Shown here one piece after another: positions 46,248 through 57,524 of a stretch of DNA of 64,000 nucleotides. The stretch comes from Asterias rubens (lineage: Eukaryota; Echinodermata; Asteroidea; Forcipulatida; Asteriidae): the NCBI RefSeq assembly GCF_902459465.1, contig NC_047062.1:23999919-24063918 (forward strand), in the 5' to 3' direction. Position 1 is the first letter of the stretch. Every line of letters begins with the position of its first letter. The notes under the pieces are model-generated. The model worked only from the letters and a program-made list of their open reading frames with translations, was not told the DNA's origin and searched no databases. The position numbers and the translations under genes are program-made.

Positions 46248-49200
46248 TTAAGATACATCCTTTTTCATCCAATATATTGGACTCAATGTTGTGAAAGTGT
46301 TGAGTTTTAATGGTGGAGGAGGAGGTGGGGGAGGAACACTTACTAAAGTGTGGGATAAATTAGAAACACTTTGTACTTTATTATCCCGTTGAACATCCAC
46401 ACGGTTATCTGAGGTTGCCTCCCTTCCTTCCAAACATCCACCATCTGGCTCAGAGAGCCTAACATCACTCACCCTAGGTTCTTGGGAGACGCTGGTGCAG
46501 CTGTTTGATGAACAAGGAGTCTGGTTCTCACAGGGCGGGCTGGGTGTAGTAGGTGAACAATCACAAGTCTCTAACATCTGTACAAAATCAGAAGAACATT
46601 GAGATGGCATAATAAATCTTAAATGAATCAACACACAAATTTCTCCAATGGTTTACATGATCAGGAATGTTTCCTTCAAAAGAGTTATTCAGTATTACCA
46701 AACAATTCTTGCATATAACCCTTTTTTAAGGGTGGTTCATGTACATGTGTTATCATTGGTTTTGGGAAAAGTCCATAACAGGCACTTTGTGTCATTTAGC
46801 CTTCACAAAACAAATGATAAATCAAACAAGTGAAATAAAAATTTAAGGGTGTTCAAATACTTTGAGAAAAACTTACATTATGCTTTTGTGTTTAGAGTGT
46901 TGCAGTAACCTTGCAGGTGACATTTGGTTAGTGTAGCTTTCTCAACAATGAGAGCCATTCAAAAGGAAACTTTTCATATATGGTGACTGTTCTTGTTCAA
47001 GCTTTAAATTCATAGTGGAAAATTAATATTTTGAAAACAATCTGATAATGTTGTAAAATTTGTCATAATTGCTTGTCACTCCTCCAACTTTTCATGAATG
47101 AATGCTTATAAAGTTGTCTTTGGACAAGAATAATTGTTCACCTGAGCATTTAAGGTATTGACCGGTGAGCAGAACTCATATCCAAGATGAGAGTAGAAGC
47201 CCTGCTTGTCTTTAGTGTTAAGGAACATAGTGGTATAGCCTTGACTCTTAGCATGTGTTTCAGCCATCTCCATGACCTGTCGGCCGATACCTTTACCTCT
47301 CAGATGTTCTGGGACAACGACTGATAAAAGAAAGGGAAATTAACAAAAGTGATTTATACATATAGAATATAAGAACAGAAAAATTGAATGCAAAATTTAA
47401 CATCGACTTTGAGGAGTTTCCCTTATATGCAACAGCCAGTAAAAGTTTATCAATGCAAGCATCATCTTGCGTCCCCCCCCCCCCCACCCCCTCAACTAAA
47501 TTAATTAATGGCAGTGCATTGCGGCCAATTATTTCTCGTCTAGTGTTGCCATACCATGCTGCTTTTGATGGATGAGGGATAGTTCCGTGCCAAAATGCCT
47601 TGGAATGTTGAAATTGTACTGGCCTAAAGGCCTTGTGACATGATGCCATTTTAAGGCAACCAGTTCCTGGCAATCTCCAAAAAGGAAATTCATTCACATT
47701 TCATTTTTTCGTTATTTTCCCGCTGGGAGTAATGAGTTACAACTAGAAGATTGTCTCTATTGCTGCCAAAGTGTTCCTTTTGCATAGAGTGCACTTGGTT
47801 GCCTCCAAGTTGACTGAAAAATTGCCCCTTGTGACAACACCTTTATATATTACATTCAAAGACAATTGAATCTTCAACAGTGTACTGCATTTTCATTGTC
47901 AATGTAATTTTCCTTCTTACCGGATTCAATGAGGACACTGCTTGGCATGCTGATGACTCTGACCAATCTGCAGTAACCAATTACAGCTGGACTTGATCTA
48001 CCCTGTTCATTAGCCACCATCACAAGTGAGTACGGAAGTTCATCACGTGACTTATCCAATGAGTGAAGTCTAAACATGTAAAAAAGTATAATAGATGTTA
48101 AATTTGCATCGGGGATAGAGAACATTAATTTTTTGTTTTTACCTACCCGCTGCCAAAACATAGGATTCGAACTGCCTCTAGCTACCGGGCAATCTCGGTA
48201 GTCTAATTGATAATACACTGCTCTAGAATTGCAAGGGTCGTGTGTTCTAATCCCACCCGAGTAAATGCCTGTGAGTGTGATATTTTTTCAAAGGACTTGG
48301 GAAAGTCCAGTGCTAGTCCAGTGAGTATACAGTGCTAACACACATCGGTGTATGGGTAAAAACCAAAAGTTAATAAAAAAAAGTATTATAAACAATTTAT
48401 TCATCATGTCAATCATGCAGGCCTGATACTTCTGCATCAAAATTATGCAGTCGACAAACATCACAACAACTTTTTGTAGAGAAACCAATGAAGAATCTTC
48501 ATTTATAGCTAGACGTGGGAAGAAAACCCCTCGGGAGGGTAAAACCCGCGCAGTCAGGTACCGTAGGTATGAAAAACCCAATCCTTATAAGCAAGGCTCC
48601 GATCCCAGCTCAAGCTGGGGTCCACAAAGGTGAAAGGCATGGAGAGAAACCACTAAGCCAACCTGACTGACCTCAACGTTGTTGTTGTATTAGCAAGGTA
48701 GTTTTCCTTTGTAAAGGGCACCTTCATAAGGAAACTTAAAGGCAACTAGGCAACTGCTTCCATCATGTCCATTAAGTATCAGGCCTGCTTCCTGGAGTAA
48801 CTATATAGAATACACAGCCATAATTCACTCCACACAGCTACCTCTATATATATTCCCCATTGAAAAGAAACCAGAAAACAGGGCCATAGTGGAGTGGACC
48901 TGCTTTCTATGTACCTGTTTCCTTTATAATATTTCCATGAAAAATGTGTCTCAACATTCTTATGAGTGTACACATTTATAAGCAGAGATTCTATGCATTA
49001 CTTATAAGCAATACTTGGCTGGAGCACTGGACAAGGTGAATAATACATCCAATACATTTATTTTCAGAATAAGTGGAAGTGATATACATTGTACACTGAC
49101 AAAACTATTAAAATTCAACATCAGTACGGTGGGTTTTATTATTCTCCCATGCTCTAAATCTAATCTTATTTCAAACAAGTATCTTACCTTGCTGCTTTAC

Positions 49201-49294
49201 TGCGAGGCCATTGAGCGTTAAGTAAGTCCGCACAATCATCAATTAAATCTGGTCTTCTGTGCAACGGTTCCATACGAATGTTTGAGATGTCCAT
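46248..49294 (-). CDS. NAA80: NAA80, actin N-terminal acetyltransferase
   Basis: Four coding exons in transcript order: 49294-49188, 48069-47921, 47320-47142 and 46577-46248, all GT/AG and in phase, giving 254 residues. The acetyl-CoA-binding motif of GNAT enzymes is at residues 93-98 (RGKGIG), preceded by VLIESVVVP and followed by FYSHLGYEF. Early LHRRPDLIDDCADLLNAQWP and the closing IYWMKKDV agree with the NAA80 family, which acetylates the processed acidic N terminus of actin in the cytosol. A run of eight prolines (227-234) in the late loop fits profilin binding, known for NAA80. The residue-146-225 insert is Ser/Thr/Cys/Pro-rich and probably disordered. The ATG lies directly at a splice acceptor (TTCTTCTGCTCTTTGCAG), so a 5' noncoding or short coding exon should lie upstream. 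AATAAA on the minus strand is at 46028-46023. Confidence 0.93.
47640..47855. mobile_element. Foldback element with GGCAACC arms, copy 2
   Basis: CATTTTAAGGCAACCAGTTC and CTGGCAATCTCCAAAAAGG at the left correspond to the element at 42425; GGTTGCCTCCAAGTTGAC and TTGCCCCTTGTGACAACACC form the right end. In NAA80 intron 2. Confidence 0.65.
48185..48365 (+). mobile_element. tRNA-derived SINE in NAA80 intron 1
   Basis: TAGTCTAATTGATAATACA and GTGTGTTCTAATCCCACC are decayed A and B boxes; the tail ends ACACACATCGGTGTATGGG as in the copies at 9715 and 22828. The B box has lost its GTTCGAA core, so this copy is older or inactive. Confidence 0.75.
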
Positions 49295-49847
49295 CTGCAA
49301 AGAGCAGAAGAAAAAACTCTTTAGATTTTCTATTTGCAATTTTATTCAAAAAGAAATACTCTTGCTTCTGACACTGCAGCCAGCCTACCTCAAAGATGTT
49401 CCTTGCTCCCTGCTTGCACACGGTTCCACATTTACGAACCAATTATTCAAGCTTATGATAATGTTACAGCGACTTGGAAATATTGAGAGGAGAAAAACTA
49501 CAGGGACAACATTTTGACACGTTCTGCAAAAGTGACAATTTAGCAGACGACCGACTGCATGCTGCAAGTCACGTGTTTGTGTTGACAAAAATTATTAAGA
49601 AAATAGTCAACATCATATTATGTGTTGATGTTCCCTTGAATACGTCTAGGTACTGTACATAATGTGCAGGAATCTCGATTATTTGAAATGGTATTTTTTG
49701 CGGACTCAAGTATCGATACCATTGTAAACTTACGACATTACTCCCAATGCTTTCGCAAGAATCGATACTATACCAATATGTATACGAGTTTACGTAGTGT
49801 CGACATTAAAACACCATGACTTGACCAAGAATTAACTGATCATCAAC
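49295..49847. promoter_or_regulatory. Divergent NAA80-ARMT1 promoter region
   Basis: The two start codons face away across 553 bp, so a shared or paired promoter is likely, though NAA80 probably has a 5' exon inside this interval. TATCGATA, the core of the DRE element bound by DREF/ZBED1-type factors in animals, is at 49711-49718, and AATCGATAC, a one-mismatch relative, is at 49760. No clear TATA box near either gene was seen. Use of these sites is inferred. Confidence 0.5.
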
Positions 49848-52800
49848 ATGGCGGCGACAAGCAGTGATGAGAATGATGGACTTCCACCGAGATTATCAGC
49901 TCGTTTCGAAGGGTACAGTTGCGTTTCAAATATCAATACACTGTATATACTTTGGAGGTTTTGTTGGGATTACTTTTTCTCTTTAACTCAACTCAAGTCT
50001 TCAGTAAAAACAACTTCCGGGATGGGCGGGCCCAATTCCAAACAACAACAACAACAACAAGCCATTGCTTTAGTCAGCTCAGTTGAGTTACACCATAACT
50101 AGTAAAATGACTTGGAATTAGATGACATATTTTCAGTAGTACACTTACTATATAAAGCAACCTACTGTCAACCGCTGACTTATTTAGTAACATTTTTTAA
50201 AGCCACGATCGATGATCATTGTGTAATTGTATGATGCCCTGGGGCCCATGCCCCCCCCCCCCCCCCCGCAAACCCCTCCACCGTTGCTGGGTCTTCCCTA
50301 CAGTACTAATGTATCGAGGTCACTGGATACAATTCGCTTGTTGCAACAGTACAGTTTTTTTTAAGATCTCGATTAGACCAACCGGGGACCTGTACCATCT
50401 CTATTTTAAATTCTGACTTTAAGAATCGGACCTAGGGCGACGATCTGTCATAGTCTTTAATTTCAACGGGAGGCCATCAGCTGTCAAATCAAAAAGAGGA
50501 GTACAGTACAGCATCCCATAGTTCAGTTGCGATAACCTAACCCTCCTCTTGATGGCCGGAAGGCCGGAGCCGGCCGTCGGGAGGAGAGTTACGTTATCGC
50601 AACTAAGCATCCCAGTGCTAGTTACTTGGTCTTAAGCTCTCCACCAGTAATGGTAACAATTCTGTCTTATTGTTGTTTTTCACAGGTCGTTTGCATATCT
50701 CACAATCAAAGATCGCCTCCCTGTCATCACCACCAAAGTGGTAAACACTGTGTACACCTACCGCATTGAGGCTGCACAGCTACATGGGCAGGTAAGAAAG
50801 ACCCCAGACAGAACTTCTAGGTTTGTTCCGCTATCCTTACTCCACATGGAGGCGATAGTGTAACGAACCTCGCCATTGACTATGTTATAGTTCTAGGATA
50901 CTTCTAGAAACTATATAGTTTCTACAAATAGTTCTAGGAGTACCCAGGTAGTATCGTATGATAGCTGTTGGCTCTGAAATATTGTACCAAACCCAAAGGC
51001 CAATGGAGGTTTGTCGTAGCATTCCGTCCCATCTACAGTTAGGACCAGTACGAACTTAAGTGTTACAGTTAGGACGGCCGAAACTATAGCTTGGATGGCA
51101 TGATAGAGATAGCGACATGCATGTTGTGATAAGACTTTAAAAAATGACACTCTATTCTGGAGTGATTTGCAATCCTCTTAAGTTTCTCTCGGCTGACAAC
51201 GGGGCTCATGTGATAATGAAGAAATTCTAATGGCAATTCTTTTAAAAAAGAATATTGTTTCTAGCTCAAAATATATAGAGAACCAGCACGCCTGAAGTTT
51301 TTTGGTTGTGAAGGTAACTCTTTTCTTTCATTGCTCTTTAATGTTTCTCAGGATGGAGCCACAGATTGCAAAGACATCGTCGCTAAACTCTCCAAATTCC
51401 GCAACGAGTTACAGACAGACAAGGCCATTCTCCCTCTGCAACCAGATGGAGAGGACGACATTGAGATCTGGGAGCGATGTCTGGAGGAGGAGACTAAGGC
51501 CAATGGGGGTACCCCTGCAAGCTGGTTCACATCTCCCTGGTTGTATGTGGAGTGTTACATGTATCGAAGGATTGTGAATATAATAAGACAGAGGTACAAC
51601 TTAATTTTGATCTTTTGACAATCAGTTAAAGCATATTACTGTGCCGTGCCATTAGATGGTGCGCAAATTGGACGGTTAAAACTGAGCATCTTTATTTTTG
51701 TGACCTTGACTTGATCTGACTTAATAATAGTTCTGACTCAATAACAGTTTACTTTGTTTTCTTATCTCCTTAAAGCAATCACCTGAGGAACTTTGATCCG
51801 TTCAGCGAGCAAAAAAAGGCAGCATTGAAGCAGTCACAGGAGGCCTTGGTCACCCTTGCAGAGTACCAAAAGATGACACATGGGAAGGACATTGACTGTT
51901 TTAAAGAATTCATGGAGGTAAGGGAAGAAGCAAAAGGTTGCGGGAAGGAAAGTTCTGACACAAATTATCAGAAGTAGACCAATGTGCACCCACAGGTTAA
52001 ATCTCCCTTAGAATTGTGTGTCAATGATGTCACTTAGTATTAGCTTGTGGGGACAGTGTGTTGTGACTGTAGACATCAAGGTCGTGTCTCTCATGTTCGG
52101 GGCCACATGCCTTTTACTAGAAGATTCTTCTCAGTCTACCTTCATGATGGACCCAACCTCTGGAATAAACTTCCAAATCACATCAGGGCAACAACATCCT
52201 TCAACATGTTCAAGTCACTTCTGAAAGCCCACTTGTTTCAGGAGGCCTGTCATCAATGACTTATTTATTTCTTCTGTGCCTCAGCGCCTTTTTTAGCAAA
52301 CCTTTGATTTGTGCGCTTTATAAGTTGATTATGATTGATTGATTAATTAGTTTGTTCATGTTTTGTTTCCATCCTCTTTCTTCTAGATTTCTCTTTGGGG
52401 AAATAGGTGCGACCTCTCCATCTCAGCCGGTGTAGAAAACTCACAGAAAATTAGCCCACTCGCACACATTGCAAATTTAAGAAACAAAATATTAGTTAAC
52501 GACAGCGATAAGCTTTGGCGTGTCTTGCAAAACTCACGGGAGAGCAAAGCTGAGAATGAGGCAGTGAGGATGGACATCGTGTTAGACAATGCTGGCTTTG
52601 AGCTGTTTACTGATCTGTGTTTAGCCGAGTATGTCTTGAGAACCAACTTGGCTGACGTTATTGTTATGCATTACAAAGCAATGCCATGGTTTGTATCGGA
52701 TGTAGGACAGGATGACTTTACATACACATTAAACTACCTTGAACATCAAGAGAATGACAGCCTGAAAAAACTTGGCCGGTGTTGGTCGCAGAGAATCAAC

Positions 52801-53160
52801 ACAAAATCATGGGTTTTACAGGGTCATCCATTTTGGACAACTCCGCATGATTTCAGCGCAATGCAGTCAGTCGCTCCAGACTTGTACTCTGAACTTGCCA
52901 AATCGGATCTGATTCTCCTAAAGGGAGATTTAAACTACAGGAAGCTGGTTGGAGATCGGCAATGGGAACCAACAATCCCCTATGCGGAGGCATTATGTGG
53001 ATTTCATCCGGCACCTCATTGTGCCTTACGGACATGCAAGGCTGATGTTATAGTAGGGCTTGATGATGGCGTTGCTGAGCAAACTGCAGCTGAGGATAGC
53101 GACTGGCTCATTGATGGAAAGTTTGCCGTTATACAATTTTCTGGAATGATCCGTACTTAA
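49848..53160 (+). CDS. ARMT1: ARMT1, DUF89 damage-control phosphatase
   Basis: Five exons: 49848-49912, 50686-50791, 51352-51593, 51776-51917 and 52387-53160, all GT/AG and in phase, giving 442 residues, essentially the length of the human protein. GSFAYLTIKDRLP and KLSKFRNELQTDKAILPL near the N terminus, WFTSPWLYVECYMYRRI, and ISLWGNRCDLSIS are family blocks. The metal-binding set is D252 and N253 in LDNAGFEL and D290 in WFVSD; KGDLNYRKLVGD begins at 364 and RTxK (RTCK, 400-403) defines DUF89 subfamily III. The family removes phosphate from metabolites such as fructose-1-phosphate in a metal-dependent way; a carboxyl-methyltransferase activity has been claimed but is disputed. AATAAA is at 53198-53203. 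A LINE tail and a foldback MITE lie in introns. Confidence 0.96.
50523..50605. mobile_element. 80-bp foldback MITE in ARMT1 intron 1
   Basis: AGTTGCGATAAC at the left is matched by GTTATCGCAACT at the right; CCTCCTC and GAGGAG continue the stem around a GGCCGGAAGGCCGGAGCCGG loop. The hairpin is very GC-rich at its tip. Confidence 0.75.
52047..52350 (+). pseudogene. LINE (CR1/L2-type) 3' tail in ARMT1 intron 4
   Basis: The frame reads GPNLWNKLPNHIRATTSFN then MFKSLLKAHLFQEACHQ and stops, the standard end of CR1/L2-clade proteins (compare WNSLP and KTHLF at 11520-11625). It is followed by CGCTTTATAAGTTGATTATG and a GATT repeat as the 3' end. Only about 65 codons remain. Confidence 0.8.
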
Positions 53161-53197
53161 ATTGTTTAACAATATTAAAATGTTAAAGGTTCACAAA

Positions 53198-53203
53198 AAT
53201 AAA
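53198..53203 (+). terminator. AATAAA polyadenylation signal of ARMT1
   Basis: Canonical hexamer 38 bp after the ARMT1 stop codon, followed by a (GTTT)n-rich stretch at 53217-53236 that could act as a downstream element. Confidence 0.65.
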
Positions 53204-53619
53204 ACACATTATACAGTTTGTTTGTTTGTTTGTTTTTTATTTCCTAATATCACAATAAATAATCATGAAACATACAAGTTGTGAGAATGCGAGTGCATTT
53301 CAAGTGTTGTATTGCACTTTCTTATTTTGAATGCGCCAATTACAATAAATATTCCATAATTATTTTTAAGTTCACCAAAATGGTACAGAATTATACAGTT
53401 GTTGATACTTTTCAAGTGTTTTCAATTATATCACAAAAGCTAAAAATCTGAAGTTTCCTCTTGGTCACTTACTATAAAATGCTGTTTTCCAATATATTTG
53501 TGACTATTTAAAATCATACTGGTGTATACAAGTACATGTAAGTGGAATTAAATTGTAGAGTAAATGTTTTTTGGGTGTGCAATATTGTATTCAGTGTACA
53601 CATTTAAAATCTTATAACA

Positions 53620-53976
53620 GATTTCTTAGGTAAAGGGAAGGTATACATTTGGTAACCACTCCTAAAATTAATGGCAATAAAAACTTCAATGCTTGGTTAG
53701 AAGTACAGCGTTTTAAGAAACATTTCACTTCAAAGTATTAAATGGGGTTAAGGAAAAATTCATCTGTTTTTGTCTCCCAGGATATGTATGTTTTCTAGTT
53801 TAGGATTATTCTTTCTGCGAGGACATAACTGCGATATCTCAAAAACGTGACCACCTTTTGTCAAAATAAAATGTTCACAGATTAGTTTTATTGCATCTAC
53901 ATTTATGTTGGATAAAAACAATTAGAACCGTTCAAAAAAACCAAAGGTACACAATGTAAACTTTTCCTTAAAGCAA
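53620..53976. mobile_element. Probable diverged MITE
   Basis: AAGGGAAGGTATACATTTGG at the left loosely mirrors the complement of AAGGTACACAATGTAAAC and TTTTCCTTAA at the right. Family assignment is weak, and TTAA is clear only on the right. Confidence 0.4.
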
Positions 53977-54377
53977 TGTATCAGACTATTATATCCTTTC
54001 AGCATCAGTTTTATTCAACTTAGCCTCTAGTGACTTTGGCTAAAACTATGGCTGTTTCTCAATTTCAATATTGAGGAATCTAACTTTCTCAGTCTGCCAG
54101 CCAAAGCCGCTAATTCTGACCATCCTTAATAAGCTGTCGTTGCACTTTTTATTTTATAGATACAACATTTTGCATTTGAAACATTAAAAAGATTTGAATG
54201 TTTGTTAAAATTGTTTTCAGGTATCCATTCAAATGAAGCACTTTACATGTATTTATAAGTGTCAATAACATTGTATGGCAGGTACAATAGTAGGCCCTAC
54301 AAATTTCTGCATTTTTGACAACAGGCCATACTAAATATTAAAACGATGGGTTTTAATAGATAAAAATTGGTTGAGGT

Positions 54378-54811
54378 TTAAAGGGTCTGATGTACTTTTT
54401 CCACACACAAAACACAATGTCCACAGATTTACATTAAACTTAAACAGTTTGAAGATTATGATAGTAGAAAGCTTCCCTTGAAATTTTCCCTACTGAGATG
54501 CTGTAGTTTTTGAGAAATGAGGAAAACAAATAAATTTAGTCTCAGTTTTAGCATGTAAAACCGTATTATATTATACCATAATCATAGCATAACTGGTTAA
54601 TGGGATTTTACATGCTAAAATAATGTTTGTCTTCCGGAGACGGAAATTATTTTGTGACTTGTTTTACTCATTTCTCAAAAACTACAGAACCTCAGTTAGT
54701 AATATTATTTGAAGGGTATTTGAAGGGAAGCTTTCCACTATCATTATCTTCAAACCCTGTAAGTTTAATGTAAATCTGTGGACATTTTGAAAAAGTACCC
54801 AAATCCTTTAA
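54378..54811. mobile_element. TTAA-flanked MITE (family C), copy 2, uninterrupted
   Basis: TTAAAGGGTCTGATGTACTT to AAGTACCCAAATCCTTTAA with TTAA at both edges. Diverged inverted halves share AAGCTTCCCTTGAAATTT and its complement. At 54597-54600 a single TTAA lies where family B interrupts copy 1. AATAAA on the minus strand for CHAC2 may lie at 54953-54948, outside this element. Confidence 0.85.
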
Positions 54812-55008
54812 CAAATCATGTTAGACGAAAATGTTCTTTTGCAGGATTTGCAATTGTGTAAACTTTATAACCAGTGACTGTTCAGATTAAAAACAAATCA
54901 ACATTTCCCCTATAATCTACCTATCTCGTAATTTGTTAATAAACAAATTTATTATTATTTTCATTTCATGAAATAAATATGGTTCCTTTATAAGTGCATT
55001 GATCTACT

Positions 55009-57344
55009 CTATATATTGTATATTTCAACGTCCTCCTGGTCCTTTTTCAAATTTATCTTCCGCACCAATCTCTCCAATTCAAATAAATGTTGATCAGAAG
55101 CTTCAGGTAATAAAGTCCTCACAGCTTCAGCCAAATTCAGTAGATATTCTGTATTCGCTCCGCTCTCCCCAATGGAAGAGCATATCTGCAGGGCTATATC
55201 CTCCATGGAAGCTGGACCAAGGAAGTTCTGGTTGTCAGGAGTTGCTATGTAAATCATAACCTCAAAGGGCTCATAGGTGCTGGTATCACGGGGTTGAAAG
55301 GTCACAGAGGTAAGTGAGTAGCCGCCTCTTTCTCGGAAGTCTAAGTACTCACGCACCTGAGGGACGTCTTCCTCTGCTATTTCATATGCTATGCCCCATA
55401 CTCGTTCCTATAGGGTATAAAATAAAAGTTTCATTAGATCAGGAAAGAACGATATAGCATTGATTAAAAGAATGGTTTAACGTATTTGATTAGAAATGTC
55501 ACAAATGGGGTTCTCTGGTAACACATTATTTGAACTTCATAAACCCCAGGTTTTTATGCCCTGTGGTGGCAAAGCAATATCTCAGGTACTTGGTTTATGG
55601 ATTGTATTTTTTTAGTGGATTGGTCTTGGGATTAAATCTCCTTTCAAAAATGTAATGCAGAAAGACTAGAAATTTGTGTGTGGGGGTGGGGGGTAGTTGT
55701 AACGTGTATGAGTGTTTTTACCCATTGGTTTTTCCAACCTACATGGCACACTATCTGCAGCACAACATTGTACAACACTGGCTAAGATTATTTGTGAACA
55801 AAAAAACTCTGTTCAGTATACACTCTGTTTTTTCTTGTTTTTATCACAATCTCAACATGCAGCACCCACAGTGAGGTCAAAGGAAGACCTGGTTGTGAGT
55901 TGTGGTACATAGAGTTGTATTCAGTGTTGAAGCTAGACTAGGTTTAGTGGTCGGCTCTAAATCCACCAAGGGCAAGATCAACACACTTAGGCCGTGTCCG
56001 AATCGGTGGCTACGGCTGCGGCTACGACCGTTGCCAGGGGTGTTGCTAAGGGCGTCCTATACTTCAATGCATGATGATGCGGCGATCCGGCCGTAGCCGT
56101 AGCTGTAGCTGCCAATTCGGATCTGGCCTTATTCATGTTTTGATATTGTACCATCTTCATTACTATCTGGTGGAAATCTGTTGTGGGCAGCACATTGTTT
56201 TTGCTTAGAGTGCTGGGCGAAATGTTTTAGTTCTGGGAGACCTGCCTGGAACCGTCCGCCATACCTCAAAAAAGGCTTATGGTGGGCGGTGATACGCGCG
56301 CGTCACACGCAGCGACTGATGCCACGCTCACCATGTTTGTGGTCATTAGGTTAACGTGTAAGCGCCGCGTCGCCTAAAATGCGCACTTCACAGAATAACA
56401 CACGTTCTATTTCTAGTGCTCAATCACACAAATTTACCCAAACCTTATAATAGTGTTGTTATAGCATTGTGTCCGCCATACCTCAAAAAGGCTTATGGCT
56501 ACAATGCTGGTTAATGTTAGGCCGTGTCCGAATTGGCGACTTCGACTAGCTACGGCTAGGGCACGCGCGTCTGCTATTCTTCAACACTGGCAGACGCGCT
56601 GATCTAGCCGTAGCTGTAGCCAAAGTCGCCAATTCGGACACGGCCTCAGGCTCTTCAACTCTATGGTGAGGTTATACACACACACAATGTATTTGACCTT
56701 GGCAAAATTAGCGGTCTAGGTACATGTATGCAGGGGTTAGGTTCTATTGTTTACCTGAGAGTCTGGCAGCAGCGTAACTACACGTCCAGGCTGAAAAAGA
56801 AACACACACAAAACATTGTAAGCTAAACTTGAAAATTTACTAATAGAAATAGGGTGGTGTTGAGTGTTTGAACTACAACATAGAAATTGTTTAGTAGCTG
56901 AGGTGACATTGAGGGTCAAACTCATCAAAGACAATAGCCATGTTAAGTGTAACCTTCATTATTTTTAACTTGAAAGTTGAATTGAATGGCAGGTACATTT
57001 AGTATGTAATTCAAAACTGAATGACCATAAAACTAAGTTGTAGACGTAGGTAGTACCTCCATGGGCTGTTGGCATGGTAGGTTGGTGCTGTATAAAAATG
57101 ACGAGTCATCCTCATTTCTCTACCGACTGCGATTGGTCATGGATCCGTGGATCCGTATTGGATGGGATTATTTATATTGTATAAACGGCAAAGAAACGAG
57201 TGAGCTTACCTTCCTTGGGTTTCCCCTGTGATCTGGGCTTCCTTGCCAAAATCGTCTTGCATATCCATCGATGTATCCTGCTACTTTTCGTTGGTAAGGA
57301 AAGTTCACTTTCCATATCAATGATCCGTAGCCGAAAGCCCACAT
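55009..57344 (-). CDS. CHAC2: CHAC2, glutathione-specific gamma-glutamylcyclotransferase
   Basis: Three exons in transcript order: 57344-57210, 56790-56755 and 55407-55009, GT/AG and all phase 0, giving 189 residues (human CHAC2 is about 184). The ATG at 57344 leads straight into [18 protein letters not shown] is the ChaC family substrate-loop motif. [12 protein letters not shown] follows, then GRVVTLL and the catalytic glutamate E83 in DFRERGGY, at the same number as in human CHAC2. The enzyme cleaves glutathione to 5-oxoproline and Cys-Gly in the cytosol; CHAC2 members are the slow, constitutive type. A short basal-gene-like 12-residue middle exon is present. A longer upstream frame gives no family similarity, so I reject an N-terminal extension. 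Confidence 0.95.
55987..56131. mobile_element. Harbinger-type foldback MITE, copy 1
   Basis: TTA target duplication at both edges; terminal GGCCGTGTCCGAAT against the slightly changed ATTCGGATCTGGCC; the interior is CGGCTACGG-rich. TTA duplications and this terminus suggest mobilisation by a PIF/Harbinger-like transposase. In CHAC2 intron 2. Confidence 0.75.
56517..56648. mobile_element. Harbinger-type foldback MITE, copy 2
   Basis: TTA at the left and TCA at the right; GGCCGTGTCCGAATTGGCGA is mirrored exactly by TCGCCAATTCGGACACGGCC. Better conserved than copy 1, about 390 bp away. A GTCCGCCATACCTCAAAAA phrase occurs upstream of it twice (56258 and 56470). Confidence 0.8.
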
Positions 57345-57403
57345 AACCGTGTCCTTTTTGAGAGTTTTCTGAGGTAGAGTGTTGTACCAGACTGAAGTGA
57401 GCA

Positions 57404-57466
57404 CCAAATTTGGGCCCAACACCAAATTTGGTGATGGCAAAAAAATTTGGTGCTAGCACCAAATTT
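57404..57466. promoter_or_regulatory. Clustered CACCAAATTTGGTG palindromes upstream of CHAC2
   Basis: ACCAAATTT and its complement AAATTTGGT recur about five times in 63 bp, including a CACCAAATTTGGTG palindrome near 57421 and a perfect 24-bp palindrome at 57443-57466 centred on GCTAGC. It starts about 60 bp upstream of the CHAC2 ATG, so it lies in the 5' UTR or promoter. It could be a dimeric factor site or simply a hairpin; neither is shown. Confidence 0.55.
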
Positions 57467-57524
57467 CGATATAACTGTCGACGACCGTCATTACCCGTCG
57501 AAGACAGTGCGGAAGGATTGTACA

